Origin: Choanephora cucurbitarum
Lineage: Eukaryota; Mucoromycota; Mucoromycetes; Mucorales; Choanephoraceae
Direction: 5' to 3'
NCBI GenBank assembly: GCA_025331435.1
Contig: JAIWNI010000023.1
Span: 124,001-188,000 of the forward strand
DNA: 64,000 nucleotides
In this document: positions 11,861-21,429 of the stretch, in pieces
Layout of the letters: each line of letters opens with the position of its first letter
Position numbering within the stretch: the stretch's first letter is position 1
Position numbers and translations under genes: made by a program
Notes under the pieces: model-generated
Told to the model about the DNA's origin: nothing
Seen by the model: only the letters and a program-made list of their open reading frames with translations
Databases searched by the model: none

Positions 11861-12864
11861 TTAAGCATCTACTTCTTTTGAACTGTTAGGAGCAGCTTTG
11901 CATAATTCAGCTTGCTCGATTAACATTGGTTCATCCTCTTTGAGATGTCTCTTGATATGTATGATATAAGCAACTGTCAGCAAAAAGCAAACTATGCCAA
12001 TAACAGAAAGCGTCAGATTGCTGAGGATAACAACTGTATCAATATCGAAATTCAGAATATAGTAAAGCTTTAAACCAAATTCAAGTTCAAGAATCAACAT
12101 ATCAATTATTGTCAGGATTCGGAAATGAAATCTACAATAACTCGAATGCTGCCAGTAGAACTCCATTCGATTCTGACTTGGTCTTTCTTTGTCCGCTATT
12201 TCAATTGGCTCTAGTGGTATGAGGTCTTTGGCAATATAATAAAGCACCGGTTTGAGTTCAAACAATTTGTACCGAATCGGTATTAAAGTTAAGCTACATA
12301 CAACGCCTATAGCTGCTGTGCTATTGAAAGAAAAAAGCATTCCATTAGCTTTTTTAAATATAAATTTGTATTATTTCTCCTTACAACTTACACAAAAGAC
12401 TCTCTCATTAATAGCATTTTAGGATCTTGATTGATAGATGCTAATACGATGGATACACCAAACCCTAATTTTTTTAATGAAAGTGATTTGAGTAACCTAC
12501 CATTCGTTTAGCTTTTGGCTTACATACCTAATATAACAGCTATACCTATAGAATCAATCTTGCGTGCAAAAATAACTTGTAGTACTACTGATAAAATGGT
12601 AGGCGTACTAGACAATACTAAGGCCCATACAGCAGGCATATATGACTTTAATAAGCAATAAAGAGTGATCGGTAGGGCAGCATTAACGACAACAATGTAG
12701 GTAATCTTCCTGATAATAAACCATCGTTTGCTTTTCTTGTTTGAAAACAATGTATGGTTCTTCTCATCCTCTGTACAGTGAGAAAGGGGCTCTACATCTG
12801 CTAGTGAATGCGATTTTAATATTGCTGTTTGTGCAATTGACATTTTGAATCTTTTATATAACAA
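11861..12864 (-). CDS. VC0807-like multispanning membrane protein
   Basis: Three exons (12864-12528, 12464-12392, 12320-11861) join in phase to 289 residues. Seen: a short cytoplasmic N-terminus, then about six hydrophobic spans, including TYIVVVNAALPITLYCLL, ALVLSSTPTILSVVLQVIF and VVILSNLTLSVIGIVCFLLT. Between spans lies a conserved-looking loop with SINQDPKMLLMRESFV and LIPIRYKLFELKPVLYYIA. The P-T-I-x-S-V-x-x-x-I and D-P-K-x-x-L-x-R-x-S-F patterns are what I associate with the VC0807 (septation-protein-A-like) membrane family, known from bacteria and from some fungi. No substrate or pathway can be inferred. An internal Met eight codons in (12843, MSIAQTAIL) is an equally good start. Confidence 0.65.
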
Positions 12865-12992
12865 TCCTTTTCTGTAAACTTAAAAAATGATAGACAAGAA
12901 GAGTATCTCTGAAAGAAAAAGGACTGAACAGAAGAAGGAGAATATTTTGATTTCGTTGAATTTGCGTTCTTGCTATAAAAGAAGTTATGTTA

Positions 12993-13538
12993 GAGCATCT
13001 CCAATGGACTTTCTATTTCTCAAAATTCCCTAAATATAGAAAGTCAAATAGAATATTGCAACTCCAATGGGAAAAAATCGACTCCTCAAATATAGAAATG
13101 TTCTAAAAAATATGAAAAAATCCTCAAATTTGAGGATTTTTGAAATATTCCAAATGACTTTCCAAATGAAAAAATAGCTCTAAATTTTAAGAAGTATGCA
13201 AGTCACGTCGGTCAGAAAGTATCACGCATAGTAGTATATCACTGTCTTTATATCTTTTAGTGTTTTTCTACCTCAATGGTATCGCTGATGCAGATCAAAG
13301 AGCCACGTAGTTTTTCAGTGTTCTCAAGTTGTTGGTTACCCATTTAAAAGGTTCGAATACATTTTATTTACTGATGGAAGAGAAAATATTGTATAAGTCC
13401 AAAACTGATTGTTCAAATTTAGTCAGTCAGATTTGGAAAGTCCATTGGAGTGAAGAAAAATGAGGAGTGCTATATTTAGTCGTTTCCTTTTTCGTAAATT
13501 ATAGAAAGTCTGATTTAGAAAGTCCATTGGAGATGCTC
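12993..13538. mobile_element. MITE, PIF/Harbinger (Tourist) type, 546 bp
   Basis: Seen: perfect terminal inverted repeats, GAGCATCTCCAATGGACTTT plus CT at the left end and its exact complement at the right. TTA lies directly outside both ends (12990-12992 and 13539-13541). A 3-bp TTA/TAA target duplication is the hallmark of PIF/Harbinger elements. There is no open frame of note inside, so it is non-autonomous. A second, diverged copy of the right terminal sequence sits internally at about 13430-13455, and a palindrome reading AATCCTCAAATTTGAGGATT lies near 13120. The autonomous partner is not in this window. Confidence 0.85.
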
Positions 13539-13541
13539 TTA

Positions 13542-16237
13542 CAAGTCTAAATTAAAAGAGAAATGGTCGGTGTTTGTATCTTATGATGGTTGTTCCTTTT
13601 TTCAGTTTACTGTAACCTTATAACAGTCATCTAGTGAACTAATGCTTCCTTATCTTTTTTTCTTAAAGCTAGTTCGACTTGGTTAATAAGTTTTTCTACA
13701 TATTCTGTCAGCTTTTGATGGTTTTTATTTGATAGCTTATTCCTTTCTCTATTAAAGTATGATATTGATACTCAAAAGACGAGTATCGCATCATGCTTAA
13801 TATGAGTTGTTAAACATAATTTGACACAGAAGAGATGCAGCTTCAATCAAGCCTAGATAAAAAAAAAGTCAAAATAATGGTTGCTTTTTGCACCTGGTTA
13901 TACTAATACTGTTAATTGGACGCATTGTACTAACTATTGTTTTCTTTACTAATCTTCCCAGGCAGAAGATTGATAATGCTATCCTTTACTGATTTTCGCA
14001 TCATTCTTGGCAGGAATTATTGGGGTCATACTGCTGCAAGCTAATTTGATCTGGTAGCCAGTAGAGCTGTCTGTACTTCTCAGTCCAATCCGACTATGAA
14101 AAACACTTCTTATATATGAAATGAGTATAGATAATCGTATAGCGATCCTGAAAAGCGCAATCGCTTCTTCAGCTTAATGTATAGTGTCTTAACTCAGGGT
14201 GTTAAAAAACTAAAAGGAGTATTAAAATCAAGGCATTAAAACATATCTATAGTATAGACTTTCAAAATTTGGGAAATCCTTGCTTAGTAAAAACCATTTT
14301 TGGGAGAACACTAGTAAGTAAAGGGACAACTAAACTTCATAAATAAAATCCTGCGCAAAACGCGTCGAGCTGGCAGCTATATGGCTTTCTAGTTATTATA
14401 GAAGCAAAAGCAAAGGCTGCCTATTCTTTGGCTAGCCCAACCGAGAATTGAGCTTACACTAGATTTTGTCATACCACGGCCGCTACTGACATTCCGGTTC
14501 TTCGTTTAATTGTTTAATCGAAAAGATATTAGGGATTCATTACATTTTGCCTCACCTTTTTCTCTTGATTGTTGAGTCAATAGAAACAAGTCCAGTAGTA
14601 TATGATATCCGAAAAATCAACTGGAAAACTAGCATCTTGTTTCCTGTAATTCTTGGCAACGCTGGTGATGAATTAGCTGCTCGCATCTAGTTTTTCAAAA
14701 AATCTGCATATATTTGACACAACTGTAACTTTGGATGACAAAAAGAGAATTCCTAGTTTAATTGACTAATTTTAGCTGTTCTTGTCTACAGGCGATGCTC
14801 TTAGATATGTTATGCACAGTGTTTTTTTTTCTCTGTTGCGTATTTTTTTGTTCAAATTATTGAGAAGAGTTGCATTGAAGGGCTTATAGCAACAAACTTT
14901 TATGAATTATGAGGCTCTTAGTAATTTTATCTACAACTAAAATTTATTCTGAGGGAGTTGTCAGAGTAGGATGACTCAACTTCTTTCCAGAGAGCTTTAA
15001 TAGGTCATCATACAAATGAACAATTTTTTATACTTCACAATTTGAGATATCGAGAGGATCAGCAGGAATTCGACGTTTGACTTTTTGCTTGAAAGTGGAT
15101 GTTATGTAGCTAATCATCCTTTGTTGTGATATATATTTAACTCAATAGAAAGCAAAGATTATCTGTAAGTCTAAAGTAATCTAAAGCTTTTTGTTTGTGT
15201 GCACAATCTATTTTGAGGCCTTTATTCATAAACATAACAAGATAAAAAACAAAACGTTCTCTCTTCATAACAACCTGATTCTTTTGGTCCCAGTTATCAC
15301 ACAAATGCTACTACCTTTAAGACCATTGATCTTCCGGAAGGAATTTCTTCTTAGAGGAACATCTCTATGCACTGCTAAAACTGGATTGATAACAAAACTG
15401 AAATAGCCAAACTTATAGGTTATAGACTATACGAGGTTTGCTTACACCTTACTAAAGAATGCCAGGCTACAAAGCAATACAATAAATTAGATTTTTTTTT
15501 TGTCTTTCAGTCTTTTACTAATAGTAAACCAAATGCACTTGTATTTGATTTGGTGTCCATATATATAGGCTTTGACGAAATCAAGGATAACCGGATTTTT
15601 CTTTTTAATTACGCATAAGTACAGTAATAAGATCATAGTTTGAAAGCAGAAACGATATAAGCTGCATAAAAAAAGGTGCTTTATTGAACTTGAGTCTGGT
15701 TACACATGTGCATGGTGAAAGACTTCTCGCTAGCGAATTACTACTACATTTAACTCAAGCTCGAAATAGCCAAAAGCTGCATCTACAATGCGCTGAAGAA
15801 GGTGCAACCATTCAATCGATCTGATTTTCATTCCCTTTACTAGAAATAAACACTTTTTTCTTTCATTGATGAGTATTAGATATTCAGACTATATCTAAAG
15901 ATAGAATGAGAGTAATATAATGCCAATGCTAGAAATAGCTGCAAGACTTTGAATCACACTTTTAAATTGAGCATATATTCAGATGAATCATTTGGAATGA
16001 AGTGATTACTGTAAAATAAAAATACACAACTGGGATGCTCATCAGAATAAAACCCCCCAGGAGCCCGTTGTTATGTACTGTATTTCTTGATTAAATATGT
16101 AGCGGTATTGATAACAATAAGAAAAGAATAAGCTCATTTCAGCACAAATTAGCAACTATCCTTACCACCTCATACTGTTTAAATGTCGCATATACAAAAT
16201 TGATTGTATATTTTTAAATAATTATGCCTTATATAGC
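13542..16237. other. Gene-poor AT-rich stretch
   Basis: About 2.7 kb with no supported gene. Plus-strand readings around 13960-14120 and 14640-14760 give short stretches of plausible protein composition, broken by stops, so decayed mobile-element sequence is likely. The open frame at 15191-15406 is lysine/leucine-rich AT noise. Confidence 0.4.
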
Positions 16238-16411
16238 ATTATGGGTTGAGAGTCGGAGACTCTGGATGTCCCTCCCTCCCATATATTTACCCAAATTGCG
16301 ATTTCTTCTTGACAAATGCCTATAGTGCATAAAATTTTATTTTTATAACTTTCGATAAATAAAAGAAAAATTGGTAACAAAGTCAGAGTCTCCCTCCACT
16401 CTCCCCATAAT
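16238..16411. mobile_element. Small MITE-like inverted-repeat element, 174 bp
   Basis: The left end (16238) reads ATTATGGGTTGAGAGTCGGA followed by GACTCTG. The right end (to 16411) reads CAGAGTCTCCCTCCACTCTC followed by CCCATAAT. These are imperfect inverted complements over about 30 bp, with AT-rich sequence between. A TA dinucleotide sits at both borders, as in Tc1/mariner (Stowaway-like) elements. No coding potential. Confidence 0.5.
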
Positions 16412-18100
16412 GAGGTGAGTGTTTCGTAAACTCACACTAGATAAGGCAATAACCGGCACTTCATGTTATCAGGGTATATCCAAAAAAAATGACTTTGTTA
16501 AGTAATCACAGGGCAATTATCTGTTGTCTTACATACAATCTGAAGAGGATGACTGAGCTGTGTGTATCGGTACAACAGCCAATAATCTCACTTGTAGTGT
16601 GCTTTTTTTTAAATTTCGGAAGGAGAGTCTTTGCAGAAACATACGTTTATGCGACATGATCGATTTTGTATAAGAATGTATTTTTAGAAATATCTTACCA
16701 AAGTACACAAAGAGAGAACCAAAGTAACTCAAAGAGCTACGAACGGAGTTCTATGGTATTTCTTTTTTTTGCAACCACAAAATTAAATTAAGTGATGCAT
16801 GAACAAATCAAAAGATTCCGTACTGGTTGAATTGACGGCCGATCTCTTGTGAGAAACCTTCTACCGAAGAACTATTTTTTGAATTTCAATGTTTATTTGT
16901 ATTTTTGTCAAACATACTCTGTTTGATAACTAAACGTATTCTCTCTCCTTCTTATTTAGACCGTATAAGCACCGGTTTTTGATCTATTGACGTACAAAAG
17001 AAGCTGTCCTTGTATTGGCGGAAAGGAATCTTTGAATAGTTTGACTCGACAAATAATGAAAAAGTACTTTTGTATGTTACTGACCGGGACTTCAATTGTC
17101 AAGTTTATGTTGAAATGCGCTTGTTCTATTTTTAGCTTCAACAATTCAAAAGCTTCATCCCGCTCTGTATATCTTTTAGTCTTCATCATACACCTAAACA
17201 GTAGTAAAGTCTTTTGCATCTCCTTCTTCTTTTTGCAAGGAATAGATGGCGACACAAGAAGAAGCCCCCCGCTTAATGATATTAAGTCAACCATTCTACC
17301 TTCTCTTCTTGAGAGTAGCTGGTATTTTAAGGGACACAAATTATGATAGTACTACCAATGACACTGGTGCCATGATAAATTGTAAAAGTTTTTTTCATCC
17401 CTAAAAAGGCTGCTATTGTTTCTAAAAAAAGAGAAAAAGTGTACGTCAATACGCCATAAAGCATCATATTAAATAAGCTCTAAAATAGCGTTATAAGGTA
17501 TGTGCTATCTTATTCGGGACAGTTAAGAGTAAAGCTAATAAATCTACCAAAGTAAGAACGGACGATACAGCAGCTATTTTAGGAGAATGAATACAGTTTT
17601 ATTGAGATTTGTTGAATGTTACGATGAAAGAAAAAAAGAAGTTGCTAGATATACTTTGCACATCCGCTCTCTAAATATACCCCGCGTTTCACACCTACTT
17701 TTTCATGCACTCACTTCATCCCCCTTCCCAATTTTTAAAGAAGCGACTGTCACTCTTTCTGTATAGTCCCTAAATTTATAATAAAATCCTTTTCCTGATT
17801 GAAAACTAACATGAGAGACACTGAAGTCACAGATCACACTACAGATATTTTTGACTAAGGCTCAACTGCAAACGAAAATAACTCTGACAGAATTAAAGAA
17901 TATTAAGAAGAGACTGTATACGTCCATATAACTTCCATTGAAAAAAAAAATTAAGGAAGCAAACAATATTGGCATTTCTGTTTCACATATTCGGAAGCCA
18001 AAATAGAGCTACAAATTTAGTCAAGGATTATTGTTTAGTAGCCTGGATTCAGCTCAGGATACAGTAACTAATTTGGGCTCAAAATATAATTGCTCAATGA
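16412..18100. other. Gene-poor stretch with overlapping unassigned frames
   Basis: Opposing frames overlap at about 16956-17346 (127 codons minus, 119 codons plus). Neither shows a motif I recognise, and both could be AT-biased noise. No TATA, splice chain or neighbour supports either. The rest shows nothing. Confidence 0.35.
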
Positions 18101-18119
18101 TGACAAAAAATAGACAGAT

Positions 18120-18690
18120 TTGAAGGCTGCACGCTTGAGTATGGTATGTATTCACATCGGCGGCTATCAATTGTGGCTAAATTTCGGGGTGAAACTTTCG
18201 ACATATATCTCTACTATTGCCCAAACGAGGCTCCCGAGGTCGATGATAAATCGTCTCTCCATGAACATACTGTCCTTGCTATTTCTAAGGTTATGCATCA
18301 AAGAAAATCGGCAAATTTATTATCAAGCAATTGGTGTCAGCATAGAGCCATCATTTAGCTGATGATCCTCGCTAGTATCATGTAAAATGAACATTGAGTC
18401 CTGAATACTACTGGGTTGCTATCAAGTTGTTGGAAATTGAGCCCTCTTCTGAAACTTTGGAGGTGAGAATTATAAACTCTAACTCAAATATAGAACCTCT
18501 GACCCTTCTTGGCATGGATAACATAACCAAAAAAAGACCTAAAAAAACATCAAGCAACTTGCTGTCTGAAATGATGAAACGATATTTGGCTTCATTGGTT
18601 ATCTCTAAAGCAAAGGGTGCCAGATCGTACAACAAACGTTTGAAGAGGAAAGAGCGACTGATATCTTCTTCATATACAGTATTTCTTTGA
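18120..18690 (+). pseudogene. Degenerate coding block, family unknown
   Basis: Two plus-strand readings in succession have protein-like composition. The frame at 18146-18358 contains GETFDIYLYYCPNEAPEVDD and HTVLAISKVMHQRKS. The frame at 18394-18690 contains VAIKLLEIEPSSETLEVRI and a lysine-rich tail. They are separated by stops and lie in different frames. No family is recognised; this may be a decayed transposon-borne gene like those elsewhere in the window. Confidence 0.25.
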
Positions 18691-18929
18691 AACAATTACA
18701 TTGATGCCCTAAAGCAGTTAGTTTTGATATAGTATATAATACAAATGAGCCGAAGAAGAAACTCTTTGGCTTTGCTGCCTCTAGTGTTTTGGTATCTAGA
18801 CAAGGAAGACAGCTTGCTGTTCTTGCTTAGCTTCATAGGGAGGTAGAATGAATGATGATGAGTCCTCCTGCTATAATAGGATTTGTCTTAGGTTTCGTTG
18901 CAAGCACGCTCTTGTTAATGCAATCAAGC

Positions 18930-19292
18930 TTAAAAGATGTATTCTTTTATCTGAAGCGAATGATCAGGGCGTATGATATACCAAAATAGCGGAGGCATTT
19001 TATTCATTATTTTGTGCTTGTAATTTCTTTTTCTGATAAAGAAGGTAGGCAATACCCCAAACAATCCTAAAAAGATTAATAACAGCAATGATAAAAAATC
19101 GGCAACTTTCAGGACTACTGCTGATTTAGTTGAAGAATAAATCAAGTTAAATGTATTGATTTGATTTGGCTGAGAAAGCAAAAAAGCATATTTTAGATAA
19201 GGCCAAAAAGCTGTTGCAGCTTTTATGGAGAAAAGAAAAGTTTTGATTGAACCAGAAAAAGCAGAGTTGACTCTGAGGAAAGCTTTAAGCAA
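18930..19292 (-). CDS. Possible small membrane protein, 120 residues
   Basis: A single-exon minus-strand frame with a basic N-terminus. One clear hydrophobic span (VVLKVADFLSLLLLIFLGLF) at about residues 60-85 is followed by a positively charged tail (RKRNYKHK). The sequence TATAAATA lies about 66 nt upstream of the ATG (19358-19365 on the plus strand). The same spacing is seen upstream of the secreted-protein gene and the gag-like gene here, which favours a real gene. No family is recognised, and a chance frame cannot be excluded. Confidence 0.35.
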   Translation of the reverse strand: MLKAFLRVNSAFSGSIKTFLFSIKAATAFWPYLKYAFLLSQPNQINTFNLIYSSTKSAVVLKVADFLSLLLLIFLGLFGVLPTFFIRKRNYKHKIMNKMPPLFWYIIRPDHSLQIKEYIF

Positions 19293-19357
19293 ACGATGTA
19301 ACAGAAAGAAAGAAGAAGGAAAGACGGACTAAGGGAAGATGAAACAAAAAGTGATGG

Positions 19358-19365
19358 TATTTATA
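19358..19365 (-). promoter_or_regulatory. TATA box of the putative small membrane protein
   Basis: Minus-strand TATAAATA about 66 nt before the ATG at 19292. The position is plausible for a fungal TATA element; function is inferred. Confidence 0.3.
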
Positions 19366-20374
19366 AGATCATGCTTAAAAAATATGGTTAGATCAATTTA
19401 TAATTGAAACAATAAGATATTGCTGTGAGTATCTGTTTTCACGAGTTGATTCAAACATTCGAGAAAGAAACAACAACATTTTAATTGATGTTACTGGTAA
19501 TGGATTTTGCGGTTGGAGAACATTAGACGTCCATTCGTAAGTAATTTCAAAGACTATTTTGACTTTGATAATGTCAAGAGAGAGTTTGTTACAGATTCAA
19601 AGAAGAAATGGGTTGTGAGGCAATAAAAACTGAACTCTTTTTGAGTGATTAACATGATGAAGATGTAGTAGACTAATTCTGCAGCCCCGGTAATTATTTC
19701 TCTACTGTGGGATACCCTGATATTTTCTTTGTTCCTATCACTATCTTTTGCGAGAAGTACTTTGCAAACCATAGGAGAGTAATCTTCGTTTTCTTCTTGC
19801 AGAATTTAAGATACAGACACAAAAAAGAAGGGTCCTCAGCCATTGATAGTTTAGAGAGAAAATGAAGACAATTGTGTTATATTATGTCTTGAACGATTCA
19901 AAACTTCATTGACCCTTGCTTAATTTGCCATATGGATTTACCAATCCAAGAACCCAAGCATAAAAAAAACTAACATTAACAAGATAGTATGAAGCCAATA
20001 TCTAATCTTTTCTCAACAGCTTCCTAAAAACTCAGGTACATAAAGTTCATGCTACATAATGAATAAAATATAAACAAAACCGTATGAATTCGTTCAACAA
20101 AGATTGGTTATCTTTCTCTTCAGCTTTTAGCTAGGAGAGATATTAGATCAATGCATCTATGCCTTTTTATTGTTTTCCTTTTCTCTTACACATGTATTTT
20201 GACCAGCATATAAAGTCCCTTTCATTCTTGTTTTTTACCCCCCTTTGATTTGATATCCATGTTATAATTTGTTATAGCTTAAAGAACTCTTTATCGCTTC
20301 TTTATTATAAAATTCGGGAGGGGATGAAAAGTGAGTATATAGAAATGTGTGTATCAAAGTGAGGGCGTGAAGAC
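19366..20374. other. Intergenic region left of the secreted-protein gene
   Basis: AT-rich; short frames only. The part next to 20374 is the 3' flank of the minus-strand secreted-protein gene. No other feature is seen. Confidence 0.4.
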
Positions 20375-20713
20375 TTAATCCTTCTTGGACTTCTTGGTGG
20401 TCTTCTTGGCCTTCTTGGTAGTCTTGTGGGCCTTCTTGGTGGTGGTGGTGGTGTCGATAGGGTCAGCGAACTTGGGGTTCTTGATACCGGTACACTTGTT
20501 GTCGACACAAGTACGAATACAGTCATCGTCAGTGAGACAACAGTAGCCCAAGTAACCACTGTGGCTCTTGGTGTTACAGGCCTTGTGGAAACAGCCAGTC
20601 AAAGGCTTACAGAGAGGGTCAGTAACGGGAACACTCTTAGCACGCTTGTCCAAAGAGATGGCTTGAACACCGAAAGCAGCAGCAAGAATTAAAGTGGCAA
20701 CAGTAAGCTTCAT
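20375..20713 (-). CDS. Small secreted cysteine-rich protein with Lys/Thr-rich tail
   Basis: 112 residues, one exon. The start at 20713 (MKLTVATLILAAAFGVQAIS) gives a clean signal peptide of about 18 residues; the frame extends 32 codons further upstream, but that part overlaps the TATA and leader region. The mature part begins after a possible Kex2-like KR site (SLDKRAKS) and has eight cysteines in about 45 residues (C-x5-C-x3-C ... CC ... C-x3-C-x4-C). It ends in a repetitive tail of about 25 residues built from TTKK and KKA units. Codons in the tail and core favour C- and G-ending forms (AAG, ACC, GCC), unlike the AT-rich surroundings, and a good TATA box lies upstream. Both suggest high expression. 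I do not recognise the cysteine pattern. An extracellular structural, cell-wall-bound or effector-like role is inferred only from the layout. Confidence 0.8.
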   Translation of the reverse strand: MKLTVATLILAAAFGVQAISLDKRAKSVPVTDPLCKPLTGCFHKACNTKSHSGYLGYCCLTDDDCIRTCVDNKCTGIKNPKFADPIDTTTTTKKAHKTTKKAKKTTKKSKKD

Positions 20714-20777
20714 ATTGATAAGGAGAGATAAAGTGTTTGGATAATGAAAAAATCCCTTTCGCAAAAGAAATAGAGGG

Positions 20778-20785
20778 TTTATATA
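20778..20785 (-). promoter_or_regulatory. TATA box of the secreted cysteine-rich protein gene
   Basis: Minus-strand TATATAAA about 65 nt upstream of the ATG at 20713, in an otherwise ordinary leader. It fits a strongly expressed gene. Confidence 0.55.
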
Positions 20786-21120
20786 CTTGCTACATGGTCG
20801 TACAAGCATGATTGACAGCAGAATACTTAATGAACAAATGCCGATTGGCTAATCCCTTAAAAAAAGTCGCAGGTATATTAATAGAACATAAATGCACTTT
20901 TATGGTCATAGAAATCTAAAGTTTAGTTATTCGACTAGCTTTTAAAGCGTACGTAACACGAGATATTATTCGTAACTTGACTTTATATTTCTATTAGAAA
21001 ATAAAAATAAAAGCATCTAAAAAACTATTCAGGACTCATCAAGATATTGTTATGAACTGCGGCTCGCAACGTTTTTCTTGTCTTTGCCTATCATCCTTAC
21101 CTTGCAGTTTTGCAAAAGAC

Positions 21121-21162
21121 AGATTTTTTATATTTGTTGGTAGATGGTAAATTATTAGCCGA
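21121..21162 (+). repeat. Left terminal inverted repeat of the MULE
   Basis: 42 bp, identical to the reverse complement of 23704-23745. Just inside it, the sequence can fold back on itself (GGTAGAT ... ATCTACC), giving a subterminal hairpin. Confidence 0.9.
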
Positions 21163-21361
21163 AAATGAGGCTTATCTACCATCAAATTGAAAACATCAAT
21201 CTTGTGGTGAATCTGATTTACTTAGAAAAAAAACATCAAATTATTTGGCAAAAGACACAAATCACTTGGTCAAAAAAAAAGTTCTTTTAATCAAAAAAAA
21301 AGCATATGTATGGAAGTAAAGTTTATTTTAAACATAATTTGAAAAAAAAAAGGGAAAAAAG

Positions 21362-21362
<1 letters not shown>

Positions 21363-21412
<50 letters not shown>

Positions 21413-21413
21413 A
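21363..21413 (+). repeat. GAAA microsatellite inside the MULE
   Basis: About twelve uninterrupted GAAA units between the left terminal repeat and the transposase stop codon, in the transposon's 3' non-coding part. It is expected to vary in length between strains. Confidence 0.9.
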
Positions 21414-21429
21414 AAAAGAGAAAAAAATA

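Noticed and set aside
13340..13360. GGTTCGAATAC resembling a tRNA B box
   Set aside because: Lies inside the MITE; no A box at the right distance and no cloverleaf. No convincing tRNA was found anywhere in the window.
16956..17346. Overlapping 119-127 codon frames on both strands
   Set aside because: Neither has a motif, TATA box or splice chain, and both cannot be real; left unassigned.
21363..21413. GAAA tandem array considered as a CRISPR-like or minisatellite structure
   Set aside because: A simple tetranucleotide microsatellite without spacers. No CRISPR array exists here, as expected for a fungus.
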